DNA from: Photobacterium aquimaris
GTDB lineage: Bacteria > Pseudomonadota > Gammaproteobacteria > Enterobacterales > Vibrionaceae
NCBI RefSeq assembly: GCF_002954455.1
Contig: NZ_MSCC01000001.1
Span: forward strand, 1,046,995 to 1,082,962
Length of the DNA stretch: 35,968 bases
Direction: 5' to 3'
Positions 17,034-26,623 of this stretch are shown piece after piece. The position numbers and the translations under genes are program-made. Each line of letters starts with the position of its first letter. Position 1 is the first letter of the stretch. The notes under the pieces were generated by a model. That model made no database searches. It was not told the origin of the DNA and was given only the letters and a program-made list of their open reading frames with translations.

Positions 17034-18419
17034 TTAATCAATTAATGTATTAAGCCATTTTTTGCTTTTAAAACGGTAAATACAGGCTCCCCATTTAAAC
17101 AATGTTTCAGCAAAAAATAGCATGTAAATCCATTGTGGTGGAAGATGGAAAACAAAGACGCCAATAATAGCTAATGGTATTCCAAAGGCCCATTGTGTTA
17201 ATAGATCTTGATATAGGCAAAATTTCACATCACCACCAGCTCTAAGTACACCAACGACAAGTGTTGTTGGTAAAGACCGTAATACAATGCCTATTGATAA
17301 TATTTCAATAAAGGTTATTGCGAGATCACGAGTCTCGAGGGTTAAGGCCGAAAAGAGCATGACAAGGTGATATCGAGATAAAAATAAAATAATAGCGACT
17401 AAACTGGTTATAAAAATAGCAATAATAGTCAATAGCATTGCTTGATAATAAGCTGTTTGATACCTTTTAGCCCCTAATTCATTTCCAATAATAACGGCTG
17501 ATGCATTAGCAATACCTACTAAAAAACTTAATGATATAGATTCAATTGGCGTGAGTACAGATAGTGCAACTAATCCCTCAACACTGGTTGCTCCCATTAG
17601 TGCATGATAGGAAAAAATACTGATAGACCATAATAGAAAGTTACATGTAGTTGGTAATGATAATGAAGAAAATAGTTTTAATTTTGAAAATGAAAATAAA
17701 ATATTAAAATCTTTGATATTTAATTTTAATAAATGCTGGGTAATGAATAAATAACACCAAAGTAATAATACTTCTATAATACCACTGATTAATGTCGCAA
17801 TGGCAGCACCTTTAATGCCTAAAGCGGGAGCACCTAAGTGACCGAAAATCAGTACCCAATTTAGAAATATATTACAAACAATACCGCAAGCACTGAAAAA
17901 TGTGGATATTTTAGGTTGAGCAATAGAACGGAAACTTGCTGTAAAACTAACGATAATTGCACTTGAAAACAAACTGATGCCGACAATGGTCAGATATTCA
18001 CTTCCACGTTCGATAATGGCATCAGAGCTTGTTGCTATTCCCATAATAAGATGAGGATAAAAGAAAAAAACAAAGCAAAACAAAGCGGCAAAGCTAACAG
18101 TAGCAAAAAGACTCAAAGCCGTACTTTGTTTAATTCCATTTTCATTTCTTACACCCCAATACTGTGCTGATAATATTCCTCCACCTGTAGCAATACCAGA
18201 TAATAAAATGGTTGTGACAAATAACGCCTTAGCTGCAATTCCCATTGCTGAAATATCTACTTCAGACAATTGGCTTAGCATTAAAATATCAATTAAACCT
18301 TTACTTGAAAAAAGCATACTTTGCAAAATAATGGGCAGAGCAATAAAGGTAAGTCGCTTTAAAAATTCACGATCAAAAAGTTGAAAAAGAGGGTGCAAGG
18401 TCAGTGTTGAGTTAGTCAT
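17034..18419 (-). CDS. MATE-family efflux transporter
   Basis: A 461-aa polytopic protein with about 12 membrane segments and the two-fold pseudo-symmetry of MATE transporters (PF01554), each half beginning with a conserved segment (LPIILQSMLFSSKGLIDILML near residues 30-50; LPTTCNFLLW in the second half). GGGILSAQYWG and SAVIIGNELGAKR are the matching loop motifs after helix 2 of each half. Such proteins export drugs or metabolites against H+ or Na+. ATG 18419 is used; a TTG at 18428 in frame is an alternative. Twenty-nine bases separate it from the stop of the small upstream gene, so they are likely one transcript. The substrate cannot be told. Confidence 0.85.
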   Translation of the reverse strand: MTNSTLTLHPLFQLFDREFLKRLTFIALPIILQSMLFSSKGLIDILMLSQLSEVDISAMGIAAKALFVTTILLSGIATGGGILSAQYWGVRNENGIKQSTALSLFATVSFAALFCFVFFFYPHLIMGIATSSDAIIERGSEYLTIVGISLFSSAIIVSFTASFRSIAQPKISTFFSACGIVCNIFLNWVLIFGHLGAPALGIKGAAIATLISGIIEVLLLWCYLFITQHLLKLNIKDFNILFSFSKLKLFSSLSLPTTCNFLLWSISIFSYHALMGATSVEGLVALSVLTPIESISLSFLVGIANASAVIIGNELGAKRYQTAYYQAMLLTIIAIFITSLVAIILFLSRYHLVMLFSALTLETRDLAITFIEILSIGIVLRSLPTTLVVGVLRAGGDVKFCLYQDLLTQWAFGIPLAIIGVFVFHLPPQWIYMLFFAETLFKWGACIYRFKSKKWLNTLID

Positions 18420-18448
18420 AATATTCAATGCCTGATAAAAAAGTAAGT

Positions 18449-18724
18449 TTATTTAACACGCATTACATGGTGGATTTCGTTATTGATGTATATGGTTTTT
18501 GTTTCTGACGTCTTCATTTTATCAATCAATTTGAGCATGTCTGAAGTATAAAGATTCAATACCATCCATTCGAAAGGATAATTGAAATTATCTTCACATA
18601 TAACAATAGAACCATCATTTTTGTTTTTTTTAAGAATGTTAATAATCCAAATACGTTGTTTAAATTCAATAGTGGCAATGATTTTTTGTTGAATTTTAGA
18701 GATATAGCTATATATACTTTTCAT
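18449..18724 (-). CDS. hypothetical protein, 91 aa
   Basis: A small, very AT-rich gene with a good ribosome binding site (AAGGA, 6 nt before ATG 18724). The product has a basic, Ile-rich N-terminal half and a C-terminal part containing DKMKTSETKTIY, with no signal peptide. It lies just before the MATE gene on the same strand and is probably its operon partner. It is not a recognisable TetR or MarR regulator, and I do not recognise the family. Confidence 0.55.
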   Translation of the reverse strand: MKSIYSYISKIQQKIIATIEFKQRIWIINILKKNKNDGSIVICEDNFNYPFEWMVLNLYTSDMLKLIDKMKTSETKTIYINNEIHHVMRVK

Positions 18725-19002
18725 GATTATCCTTATGTATATTGAACTAAGGTAACCATAACATTGATATGGGTAATATTTGATGCTCTAATTATTACAA
18801 AATGTAACGATTGATTATTATATTTTGAAGTGTAAAGAAGAATAAATGATGAACAGTAATATAAAAGAGTTAAATTGAAATAATTAACTGTTATTAAGCG
18901 ATATAGATAGATAATAATATATAGAACCAGTGGTGGCAATATAACGCTTTGTTTTTTTCGAAGTTTCAAATTGTGAATTAGATCATGAATATTCTCGCTA
19001 TA
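18725..19002. other. intergenic upstream of the MATE operon, AT-rich
   Basis: Presumably holds the promoter of the two minus-strand genes. A 78-codon frame on the minus strand (18733-18969) is Leu/Ile/Tyr-rich with no ribosome binding site, and is more likely an artefact of AT-rich sequence. Confidence 0.35.
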
Positions 19003-19044
19003 GATTAGTATTCATCGGTATATTTAAGTTGATGAATACTAATC
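19003..19044. repeat. perfect 14-bp inverted repeat
   Basis: GATTAGTATTCATC (19003-19016) and GATGAATACTAATC (19031-19044) are exact reverse complements with a 14-bp spacer. It lies between the S66 peptidase gene and the MATE operon. The long spacer suits either a stem-loop or a dimeric protein-binding site. It may regulate the MATE operon, which starts about 280 bp away. Confidence 0.55.
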
Positions 19045-19055
19045 CATACAAGTAA

Positions 19056-19081
19056 GGTTATTGCTGTAGAGAGCAATAACC
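19056..19081 (-). terminator. hairpin at the 3' end of the S66 peptidase gene
   Basis: A perfect 10-bp stem (GGTTATTGCT and AGCAATAACC, 6-base loop) includes the stop codon of the peptidase gene. On the minus strand TTACTT follows, so termination is possible but the T tract is weak. Confidence 0.5.
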
Positions 19082-20017
19082 ACTATTAGACAACAAATCA
19101 TTATCAGTGTTACGTTGTAACGTTATGCTTTCACCGAGAATAAAAGGTTGGTTATATTTTCCATGACCAAAGAAAGGGAAGTAATAAACCGGCTTATCGT
19201 ATTGCGCTGCAAATTGTTGTAAAACCGCTTTATACATTATTCGCTCTTCATCAGTAGGATCAATTGAATAATATTGACCAAAAATAATCGCCTTAACATT
19301 ACATTCTTTTAGAAATAGTAATTGTTGTAAATAACGATCTAACTGACGAAAAGTAACCCCAATATCTTCCAGGATTAAGATCTTATCTTCAAAGTCGGGT
19401 TGGTAGTGAGTGCCAAATGTTGCACCAACTAGGGTGTGATTGCCACCGATTAATGTACCGCTGACAGACGCTGTTTGCTGTGCTAATGCATTAAGTGGTA
19501 ATACATTATTATACATAACCCCTTCAGCTATCAGTGCCGCAATATCGGGTAACGGTTGTTGATTGGCTGAATTCATTTCTAAATGGTTATTAGCGTTAAC
19601 ACCATGAATTGATCGCCACCCTAGGTCATTATTTAAAAAACCATGAATCGCGGTAACATCACTGAATCCAACAATAACTTTTTCAGGTATTGTTAATAGT
19701 TGTTGCTTATATCGATGTAAATAAGGCAACAAGTTTAATGCGCCACCTCCACCACGATAGAACCATAATACCTCAACTGTAGGATCAAGCAGTGCTTTAA
19801 TCAGGTTATTGGCGCGCGCTTGATCAGTATCAACATAGCCAAAATCAGATACGTTTTGTTGTAAGTATTGGCAACTTATCTGATAACCATGTTGCGCCAA
19901 AATAGCAGTAACCTGAGATACTTGTGTAGGATCAAATTGCGTTGAGCAAGAAATTAAAGTAATATTTTTATAATGACTAGGCTCTTTATTTGCAAAATAT
20001 AGCACTTTTTTTTTCAT
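19058..20017 (-). CDS. S66-family peptidase (LD-carboxypeptidase / MccF-like)
   Basis: A 319-aa protein of the S66 serine peptidase family. The catalytic triad can be placed: S119 in VGFSDVTAIHG, E217 in LILEDIG and H285 in FFGHGKYN, matching the Ser-Glu-His pattern and spacing of LdcA. RGGGGALNLLPYL is the conserved turn before the nucleophile. LdcA removes the terminal D-Ala from murein tetrapeptides during recycling; MccF cleaves microcin C-type conjugates. Sequence alone does not decide between them, though the absence of a microcin cluster favours LdcA-like. There is no signal peptide, so it is cytoplasmic. ATG 20017 is preferred to the ATG at 20119 because GAGAAAG lies before it. It is divergent from the wecB-nfr operon. 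Confidence 0.8.
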   Translation of the reverse strand: MKKKVLYFANKEPSHYKNITLISCSTQFDPTQVSQVTAILAQHGYQISCQYLQQNVSDFGYVDTDQARANNLIKALLDPTVEVLWFYRGGGGALNLLPYLHRYKQQLLTIPEKVIVGFSDVTAIHGFLNNDLGWRSIHGVNANNHLEMNSANQQPLPDIAALIAEGVMYNNVLPLNALAQQTASVSGTLIGGNHTLVGATFGTHYQPDFEDKILILEDIGVTFRQLDRYLQQLLFLKECNVKAIIFGQYYSIDPTDEERIMYKAVLQQFAAQYDKPVYYFPFFGHGKYNQPFILGESITLQRNTDNDLLSNSGYCSLQQ

Positions 20018-20137
20018 TTTCTTTCTCAAAAATAAAGAATATGATAATTTTACGGATATTAAGCCTACTTGTAAAATAAGTTTATTTTTAAAATTATGAA
20101 AATATAAATATTCTGTCAAAGTATCTTGTCGTTTGAT

Positions 20138-20152
20138 TGAGAATCATTTTTA
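20138..20152. promoter_or_regulatory. weak Fur-box-like 7-1-7 palindrome
   Basis: TGAGAATCATTTTTA resembles the 7-1-7 Fur pattern TGATAAT-N-ATTATCA with three mismatches. It sits between the divergent S66 peptidase and wecB genes, about 18 bp before a TATAAT. In such AT-rich sequence chance is a serious alternative. Confidence 0.25.
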
Positions 20153-20169
20153 AAAGAGACTTTTTCTCC

Positions 20170-20175
20170 TATAAT
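20170..20175 (+). promoter_or_regulatory. candidate -10 box of the wecB-nfr operon
   Basis: TATAAT lies 77 bp before the wecB start codon. There is no good -35 at 17 bp (TTTTTA), which would be consistent with a need for an activator. Confidence 0.3.
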
Positions 20176-20252
20176 TATTAATATGTTCTTATAGTATAAA
20201 GTGAATATTTATTGTTGTCATGGTATATATCGGTAAATATAAAGGTTATCTT

Positions 20253-21338
20253 ATGTCAAATATTAAGAGAGTATTAATTATAACAGGTACAAGACCTGAG
20301 ATTATTAAAATGGCTCCTGTTTTTTATGCATTAAATGTAAACAATGTTGATGTTGATTGGTGTCATACAGGACAACATGAAGAATTAGCGATACAAGCTT
20401 TTAATATATTTAATATCAAACCTACTCATATATTATCACGACCAGAAGGAAATAATGTGACATCATTATTATCTGGGTTGATGAATAATGTTCAACAAAT
20501 ACTTGAAAAAAAAAGCTACGCGGCAATATTAGTCCATGGTGATACAGCAACGACATTAGCTGGAGCAATGGCGGCATTCTATAATCAGATTCCTATTATT
20601 GCCCACGTTGAGGCTGGCTTACGTTCTGGGGACTTACGTCATCCATTCCCTGAAGAATCAAATCGAATATTAGTCAGTAAGTTAGCGACAAAGCATTATG
20701 CTCCAACACTATTAGCATATGCAGCGCTTGTCTCTGAGGGGGTGCCTGCATCGAATATCGTGTTCACGGGTAATACTGTTGTTGATGCTCAACTCTATTT
20801 ATTAGAACAAGGGCTATTACCGAATGAAAAAAGTAATAATATTATAGTAACAGCACATAGACGTGAAAATTGGAATAATATTAAAACTATTTGTAATGCA
20901 TTAATTAAACTATCAAAATTAAGGCCGGAACTTATATTTAAATTTGCAGTTCATCCTAATCCTATTGTAAGAACTCAAGTAGAAGAAGCATTATTAGGTC
21001 AAGATAAAATAGAGATTATCGACTCATTAGATTATTTTGAATTACAAAAATCATTAGCGTCAGCTAAGCTTGTCATTACAGATTCTGGTGGTATTCAAGA
21101 GGAAGCACCAACATACCGTGTTCCGACTGTTGTTTTAAGGAAAACGACAGAACGACCTGAAGCTATTAATGAGGGTTTTTCTATTCTAGCTGGAGCAGAG
21201 TGTGAAGATGAGATAGTAAAAGCATGTTTGTTGATGCTTGATAAAACTATATCGACTGAAATGAAAAATCCATTTGGGGACGGTAAGGCTTCATTGAAAA
21301 TAGCGGATGATTTAGTGGGAATGCTTAATGCTTTTTGA
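20253..21338 (+). CDS. wecB: UDP-N-acetylglucosamine 2-epimerase (non-hydrolysing)
   Basis: This 361-aa enzyme interconverts UDP-GlcNAc and UDP-ManNAc. Family motifs are clear: TGTRPEIIKMAPV at the N-terminus, VHGDTATTLAGAMAAF, the HVEAGLRSGD block followed by PFPEESNR, TAHRRENW, and ITDSGGIQEEAPTYRVP near the C-terminus. The length fits the family (about 375). ATG 20253 with AAAGG before it is chosen over ATG 20220. The gene overlaps nfrB by 11 bp. Its place as first gene of an nfr operon, away from any visible enterobacterial common antigen or O-antigen cluster, suggests a dedicated supplier of UDP-ManNAc for the NfrB glycosyltransferase. Confidence 0.9.
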   Translation: MSNIKRVLIITGTRPEIIKMAPVFYALNVNNVDVDWCHTGQHEELAIQAFNIFNIKPTHILSRPEGNNVTSLLSGLMNNVQQILEKKSYAAILVHGDTATTLAGAMAAFYNQIPIIAHVEAGLRSGDLRHPFPEESNRILVSKLATKHYAPTLLAYAALVSEGVPASNIVFTGNTVVDAQLYLLEQGLLPNEKSNNIIVTAHRRENWNNIKTICNALIKLSKLRPELIFKFAVHPNPIVRTQVEEALLGQDKIEIIDSLDYFELQKSLASAKLVITDSGGIQEEAPTYRVPTVVLRKTTERPEAINEGFSILAGAECEDEIVKACLLMLDKTISTEMKNPFGDGKASLKIADDLVGMLNAF

Positions 21339-23529
21339 TTTTTTTATAAATTACTTATATGTACTAAAATATATTTCGCTTGTTCTGATGTTTTTTCTTG
21401 CTATTTTTGGCATTGATGATCTTTTTATTGATGTTTATTTTTGGACAAGAAAACTGTGGCGCAAATTAACGGTATATCGTCGTCATGATTATATGGACGC
21501 GAATGAATTACTGGTTAAACCAGAACAGCCTATCGCGATTATGGTTCCTGCGTGGCAAGAGCATGGTGTCATTGATAAAATGGCACACTTAGCTGCTACT
21601 GGTTTAGATTATGAAAATTATCAAATATTTGTGGGCACTTACCCTAATGATCCACAAACACAAGCCGATGTTGATAATGTGTGCGCGCAGTTTTCACATG
21701 TTCATAAAGTAGTTTGTGCTCAACCTGGGCCTACAAGTAAAGCTGATTGCCTTAATAACATTATTGCTTCCATAATTGAGTTTGAAAAAAAAGCTAAAAT
21801 AGAGTTTGCTGGCTTTGTATTACATGATTCAGAAGATGTAATTTCAGCACTAGAATTACGTTTATTTAATTATTTATTACCACGAAAAGATCTTATTCAA
21901 TTACCCGTTTATCCTTATGCACGTAGATGGTATCAAATGACGCCTGCTCACTATGTGGATGAATTTGCAGAGTTACATGGTAAAGACGTTATTGTTCGTG
22001 AGTCGTTAGCAGGGCAAGTACCTAGCGCGGGTGTCGGCACATGTTTTAGTCGTCGAGCTGTTTTACGTTTATCTGTAGAGGGTGATGGTCTACCGTTTGA
22101 TGTGCAATCTTTAACAGAAGATTACGACATTGGTTTTCGTTTAAAGCAATGGGGCATGGAAGAAATCTTTGCGCGTTTTCCTGTTATGGGTGAAGATCAC
22201 GTGACATTACGTGAATATAATATAGGTGTATCAAAGCGAGAAGGTAACGTTATATGCGTGCGTGAATATTTTCCAACTACTTTTAATACTGCGGTAAGGC
22301 AAAAAACCCGTTGGATCATCGGAATTGTTTTTCAGGGTATGAAGAACCATAAATGGACCAAAGATTGGAAAATAAACTATTTTTTGTGGCGTGATCGTCG
22401 TGGAGCGATGAGTAATCTTGGCGGATTTTTAGCTATGTTGCTTTTATTTCAGATGGTTGGATTAACGCTATACAGTACATTTGTTCCTGATAGTTATCAC
22501 TTTTTATCATTATTAAGCGATGATCCTATGGTCAAAGTGTTGCTCTATATTAATTTTATTTTATTTTTAAATCGTACATTCCAACGTGCTTTCTTTGTCA
22601 CTCAGTATTATGGTTTCTGGCAAGGATTCTTGTCATTTCCGAGGATGGTGTGGGGCAATATTATTAACTTTTTTGCTAATGTTCGCGCTATTCGCCAAGT
22701 TGTAGAGCAAGGTGATCCTCGTCGAGTTGCTTGGGATAAAACGACTCATGATTTTCCCATTGTTGATGACACTATACGTCGCATACCATTAGGCCAAATA
22801 CTAATAGAAAAGGGACAAATGACCGAAAAGCAATTAGAACAAGCATTGGTGTCTAAACCAGTGGATATGCTTTTGGGTACACATTTGGTATTGAAGCGTT
22901 ATATCACGAATGAACAATTAAGCGCTGCTATTGCTACGCAGGTTGATGCAGAGTATCAACCTTGTGATCCTTTTGAATTAGATCCTCGTATCATCGAACG
23001 ATTGCCTAAAATGTTGGCTTTAAAATATTCAGTCCTGCCTATTAAGTATGAAAATGGGACACTTATTTTGGGGTGTAATAAACGTCTAAACCCTGTCGCG
23101 ATCAATGTTATTAAGCGGCAGTTACATTGTGAAGTAACATGGGTCATTATTACTAATGGTGCTGTTATGTTGGGATTGCGCTATTGGTATTTTAATCAGC
23201 AAGAAGAAAATCCAGCGATTAAATTAGATCAAGCAGTGGTAGAGAAACAACTTTCTTTGTCTAAACGTCAGTATGTTATAGATCAATATTATGCTTCTCG
23301 TATGCAGTTGGGCGATTATTTATTAGCATTAAAATTGATAGAAACAACCGTATTAAATCAAGCTGTGCTAGCTTTTTCACGAACATCGGATATTAGGTTT
23401 GGTGACTTTTTAGTTTCTCAGCAATATGTTTCATCAGCGGCTATTAGTGCTGCGATGGAATTAAAAACTAAACAGGAAACGAGTATCAGTCAACTGATAA
23501 AAGCACAAGGAAATACAATTGGTGAATAA
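21328..23529 (+). CDS. nfrB: NfrB-like membrane glycosyltransferase with MshEN domain
   Basis: This 733-aa protein is close in length and layout to E. coli NfrB (phage N4 adsorption protein B, inner membrane). An N-terminal membrane segment (about 8-35) is followed by a GT2 glycosyltransferase domain: HDSED (residues 166-170), TEDYD (D265) and QKTRW (325-329), the D, D, D, QxxRW pattern of processive enzymes. Membrane segments follow at about 365-475. From about 488 an MshEN/GspE-N domain (PLGQILIEKGQMTEKQLEQAL, then LGTHLVLKRYITNEQLSAAI) matches a known c-di-GMP-binding fold, followed by a further similar region to the end. In E. coli it makes an N-acetylmannosamine-containing glycan activated by c-di-GMP. 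The start overlaps wecB, with GGGA upstream. Confidence 0.9.
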   Translation: MLFDFFINYLYVLKYISLVLMFFLAIFGIDDLFIDVYFWTRKLWRKLTVYRRHDYMDANELLVKPEQPIAIMVPAWQEHGVIDKMAHLAATGLDYENYQIFVGTYPNDPQTQADVDNVCAQFSHVHKVVCAQPGPTSKADCLNNIIASIIEFEKKAKIEFAGFVLHDSEDVISALELRLFNYLLPRKDLIQLPVYPYARRWYQMTPAHYVDEFAELHGKDVIVRESLAGQVPSAGVGTCFSRRAVLRLSVEGDGLPFDVQSLTEDYDIGFRLKQWGMEEIFARFPVMGEDHVTLREYNIGVSKREGNVICVREYFPTTFNTAVRQKTRWIIGIVFQGMKNHKWTKDWKINYFLWRDRRGAMSNLGGFLAMLLLFQMVGLTLYSTFVPDSYHFLSLLSDDPMVKVLLYINFILFLNRTFQRAFFVTQYYGFWQGFLSFPRMVWGNIINFFANVRAIRQVVEQGDPRRVAWDKTTHDFPIVDDTIRRIPLGQILIEKGQMTEKQLEQALVSKPVDMLLGTHLVLKRYITNEQLSAAIATQVDAEYQPCDPFELDPRIIERLPKMLALKYSVLPIKYENGTLILGCNKRLNPVAINVIKRQLHCEVTWVIITNGAVMLGLRYWYFNQQEENPAIKLDQAVVEKQLSLSKRQYVIDQYYASRMQLGDYLLALKLIETTVLNQAVLAFSRTSDIRFGDFLVSQQYVSSAAISAAMELKTKQETSISQLIKAQGNTIGE

Positions 23530-26500
23530 TAAATTACACACCTTATCTTTATGTTTGCTAATGGCATCAACTGTGACGTTTGCCAATGAAAATAAAGCAC
23601 TAAATATTAGTAAAGGCATGACGGAATATCAGCATTTCTTTACTTATCCTTTTATTGATAAAGCAATGCGTGATGAAAAGAATGGAAAGTATAAGGAAGC
23701 ATTTACTGAAGTAGAGCATGCGTTAAAAAAAGCTCCTAATAACGATGGGTTATTAAAGTATGGCATTGAATTATCGATAAAAATTGGTAATTATCAATTA
23801 ATGGAACCTTGGCTTAAAAAGTTACCACTAGCCCAACAAAATGCCCTAAGTATACATTTAAAGTTAACGCAACTTAATCATCCGAAGTTATTGACTTACT
23901 TTGAGTTACATCAGTTATTAGAAGGATTGTCATTACACGATCAAGAACTCGGTTATCAGACCTTATTTTATGCGAACTTGCATCATTATGGTCCGAAGAA
24001 AACACTGGCTTGGAGTCAGTCTATTCCTTTTAATCTTAAAGTGAAATCAGCGATAGCACCTGAAGCGCAACTTGCTTTTTCGCAGAAAGATTACGTTGGA
24101 GTAATTGATGCTTTAACTCACTTAGCTCAAGTCGATAAGCTTTCTGGAGATGATCGATACATGCTTGCGCTTTCCTATTTGAACCTTGGGCAAATTAAGC
24201 CAGCGTTAGCATTAGCGAATACAGCTCCTAATAGTCATATTTCTGATCGAATACTCACTGAATATGCTTTTCATTTACTGGGTCAGAAAGATTATGTTAA
24301 AGCGATGGCTGTATTTAGTGATCTTGAAAAAAAGAAAGGACTAAATGCAGAAGCTTCCGCCGCTTATCAAAGTCTGAAAAAATTAACAACCGAGCAAATA
24401 GCTCAGAAAGCAGTGCTTGAATATACACCGTGTATTCAAGAAGTGGTTGAAGCATTGCCAAATAAGCAACAAGCCAGAATGTTACTTAAAGGTTGTGATC
24501 CTGCAACCCATTCAGTGCAATGGCTTAATTTAGCAGAAGAGAGTAATGCGATAAACTTATTGGAAAAAACATCATTTTCGAATCAACGTTTAGCGCAAAA
24601 AAGAATTAACATTTTAGTAAATAGTTATTTAAAAACAAATAATTGGAAAGCGATCACGCGTTTATCAAAACAACTTCATCAGCCGTCACAATTATTTATT
24701 CTTGCTACGAGTTATGATCATCTCAAGCAATATCGACAAGCAGCAACAATTTGGCTTCAGTTATATCAGCAGCAAGGAAGAATTAGCGAGTTTAAATCGG
24801 CTCTTTACGCATTATCAAAGGCCAATAGGCATGATGAGATGAGCCAGTTATTATCTAGATTATTAAAACAACACAGTAAATTATTACGGTATTCTGCGAT
24901 CACTGATACATTTGTTAATGACTTTTATGCAGCAAGTGATGCTTATTCACTCTCACAAGTTATGTTATTAAATCAACACATTTCGAAGAGTAAACAAATA
25001 AAGAGTGATTATTGGGTAAATGCCAAGCAATGTGACGATGTCATTAATACAGATCTTAGTTCTCAGCATACATTTGCTATTTTGGCGGTGGCTCAATGTA
25101 AAGCTGAAATGAATAAGCAGCAAGCTATCACAATGGTTGAAGCGATTGAACCTAAAGGGGTCATGGAAGATGTGCTATTAGGATCTTGGTATGCAGATCT
25201 TAATAATAATCAAAAAGCCGTTGCATATTGGCAATTAGTTCCTCAAAAGCAATTAAATGATTATCAATTTCATCAGTATATTAATAGCTTATTAGATCTT
25301 AAATTATTACAACAAGCGCAAAATTTATGGCGTCAGCGTTCTATTAATAGTTCTCAGTGGCAGCGTATCGACGGCAGTAGGATTTTTCTAGGTTTAGGTA
25401 ATGCAGTAGAAGCCGAACGTCTACTGACACAAGCACATGATCCTTTTAAAAAAGAGGCAGAAGCGATTGCATTGTTTCATGTCTATGAACAGACCCAGCA
25501 AACAGCAAAGGTCACCTCTGTTTATAACCAAATTCAAGCTCGATATGGTATCAATAATCAGTTAACACAAGAATATGCATTTTATTTGAGTCGGCATCAG
25601 CCCCAACAAGCTGCGTATGTTATGCAACGCTTGTTGGCACAACCTGATTATCAACCGAATGTCTTTATATTGACAGCATATGGGGACGTGCTCGCTAAAT
25701 TAGACCAAAATAAGCAAGCTAAAATAAGGTATCAACAAGCAATAGATTTGCTATTGGAAGACAAGAAGCCATTAACCGAGACAGAGAAAAAATTGCAGCA
25801 TTATCTTCAAGATTCACATCGTAATGTGAATCAGGGCTGGGATTTTTCTATCTCCGGATGGGTTGGTAAAAATGCAAGTAGTCGCTCGTCATTAATTACA
25901 GGGCATACTGGGGATTATTATCAACAGCTTGAAGCTAAATACTATTTTAATGAGATGCAGTGGAAATTACCGCGAACTGCTCTATACATTAACTATGGCT
26001 ATAGTACTAATTTTACAGACACTGTATATCTTGGTCGCGATCAGCAAAATTATGGCAAAGGGTTTAATGATACGATAGAAGTTGGTCTTGAGTGGAAACC
26101 GTTGCAAGATTATACGATTTTTATTCGTGGAGGCTTAAAATCACAAAAAACAATGAATGATTATCAAGTTAATCCATATTTAACCATTCGTGGCGATCTA
26201 CTTGCCAATGATGCATGGAGTAAAGCGTGGAAATATAATCAACAGCAATGGTGGTTTCAGCAATTATATACCGAAGGGACAGTCAACCTTGCTCATATTG
26301 ATAATTACTCACTTTTTGGCCGTTATGATTTAGGCCGTGTTGTTAAGGTTTCAGATAACCATAAGCAACGTATAGTTCCATATAGTTTTATACAATATGG
26401 CTACTCTTCATATAATACAGAAGAGACGTTAAATATTAAAACGACAGATAATGATCTACGTTATGGATTAGGTGTGTTGTGGTTGAGTGAATGGATGAGT

Positions 26501-26623
26501 GATCGTTATGATGGATATAAACTCACATCTGAATTGGGGATGGAATGGCAATATGTAGGACAAAGCAGCACTGCCAGAGAAGGCGACAATGCCTTTTTAT
26601 TACGTTATGTATTGCATTACTGA
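23522..26623 (+). CDS. nfrA: NfrA-like outer-membrane protein (TPR plus barrel)
   Basis: A protein of about 1033 aa, similar in size to E. coli NfrA (about 990), the phage N4 outer-membrane receptor and glycan export protein. A signal peptide ends about VTFA-NEN. Most of the protein is helical with TPR-like repeats (for example DKAMRDEKNGKYKEAFTEVEHAL near the start and GDVLAKLDQNKQAKIRYQQAIDLL near 720-750). The last 250 residues are beta-rich with alternating aromatic patterns, fitting the NfrA C-terminal domain, and end in LRYVLHY with the terminal aromatic typical of outer-membrane barrels. The start is GTG 23522 or TTG 23519, both after AAGGA (23507-23511). It overlaps nfrB by 8 bp and ybcH by about 79 bp, so translation is tightly coupled. 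Confidence 0.85.
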   Translation: MNNKLHTLSLCLLMASTVTFANENKALNISKGMTEYQHFFTYPFIDKAMRDEKNGKYKEAFTEVEHALKKAPNNDGLLKYGIELSIKIGNYQLMEPWLKKLPLAQQNALSIHLKLTQLNHPKLLTYFELHQLLEGLSLHDQELGYQTLFYANLHHYGPKKTLAWSQSIPFNLKVKSAIAPEAQLAFSQKDYVGVIDALTHLAQVDKLSGDDRYMLALSYLNLGQIKPALALANTAPNSHISDRILTEYAFHLLGQKDYVKAMAVFSDLEKKKGLNAEASAAYQSLKKLTTEQIAQKAVLEYTPCIQEVVEALPNKQQARMLLKGCDPATHSVQWLNLAEESNAINLLEKTSFSNQRLAQKRINILVNSYLKTNNWKAITRLSKQLHQPSQLFILATSYDHLKQYRQAATIWLQLYQQQGRISEFKSALYALSKANRHDEMSQLLSRLLKQHSKLLRYSAITDTFVNDFYAASDAYSLSQVMLLNQHISKSKQIKSDYWVNAKQCDDVINTDLSSQHTFAILAVAQCKAEMNKQQAITMVEAIEPKGVMEDVLLGSWYADLNNNQKAVAYWQLVPQKQLNDYQFHQYINSLLDLKLLQQAQNLWRQRSINSSQWQRIDGSRIFLGLGNAVEAERLLTQAHDPFKKEAEAIALFHVYEQTQQTAKVTSVYNQIQARYGINNQLTQEYAFYLSRHQPQQAAYVMQRLLAQPDYQPNVFILTAYGDVLAKLDQNKQAKIRYQQAIDLLLEDKKPLTETEKKLQHYLQDSHRNVNQGWDFSISGWVGKNASSRSSLITGHTGDYYQQLEAKYYFNEMQWKLPRTALYINYGYSTNFTDTVYLGRDQQNYGKGFNDTIEVGLEWKPLQDYTIFIRGGLKSQKTMNDYQVNPYLTIRGDLLANDAWSKAWKYNQQQWWFQQLYTEGTVNLAHIDNYSLFGRYDLGRVVKVSDNHKQRIVPYSFIQYGYSSYNTEETLNIKTTDNDLRYGLGVLWLSEWMSDRYDGYKLTSELGMEWQYVGQSSTAREGDNAFLLRYVLHY

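Noticed and set aside
18733..18969. 78-codon minus-strand ORF, hydrophobic
   Set aside because: No ribosome binding site, composition typical of translated AT-rich DNA, and it occupies the region needed for the promoter of the MATE operon.
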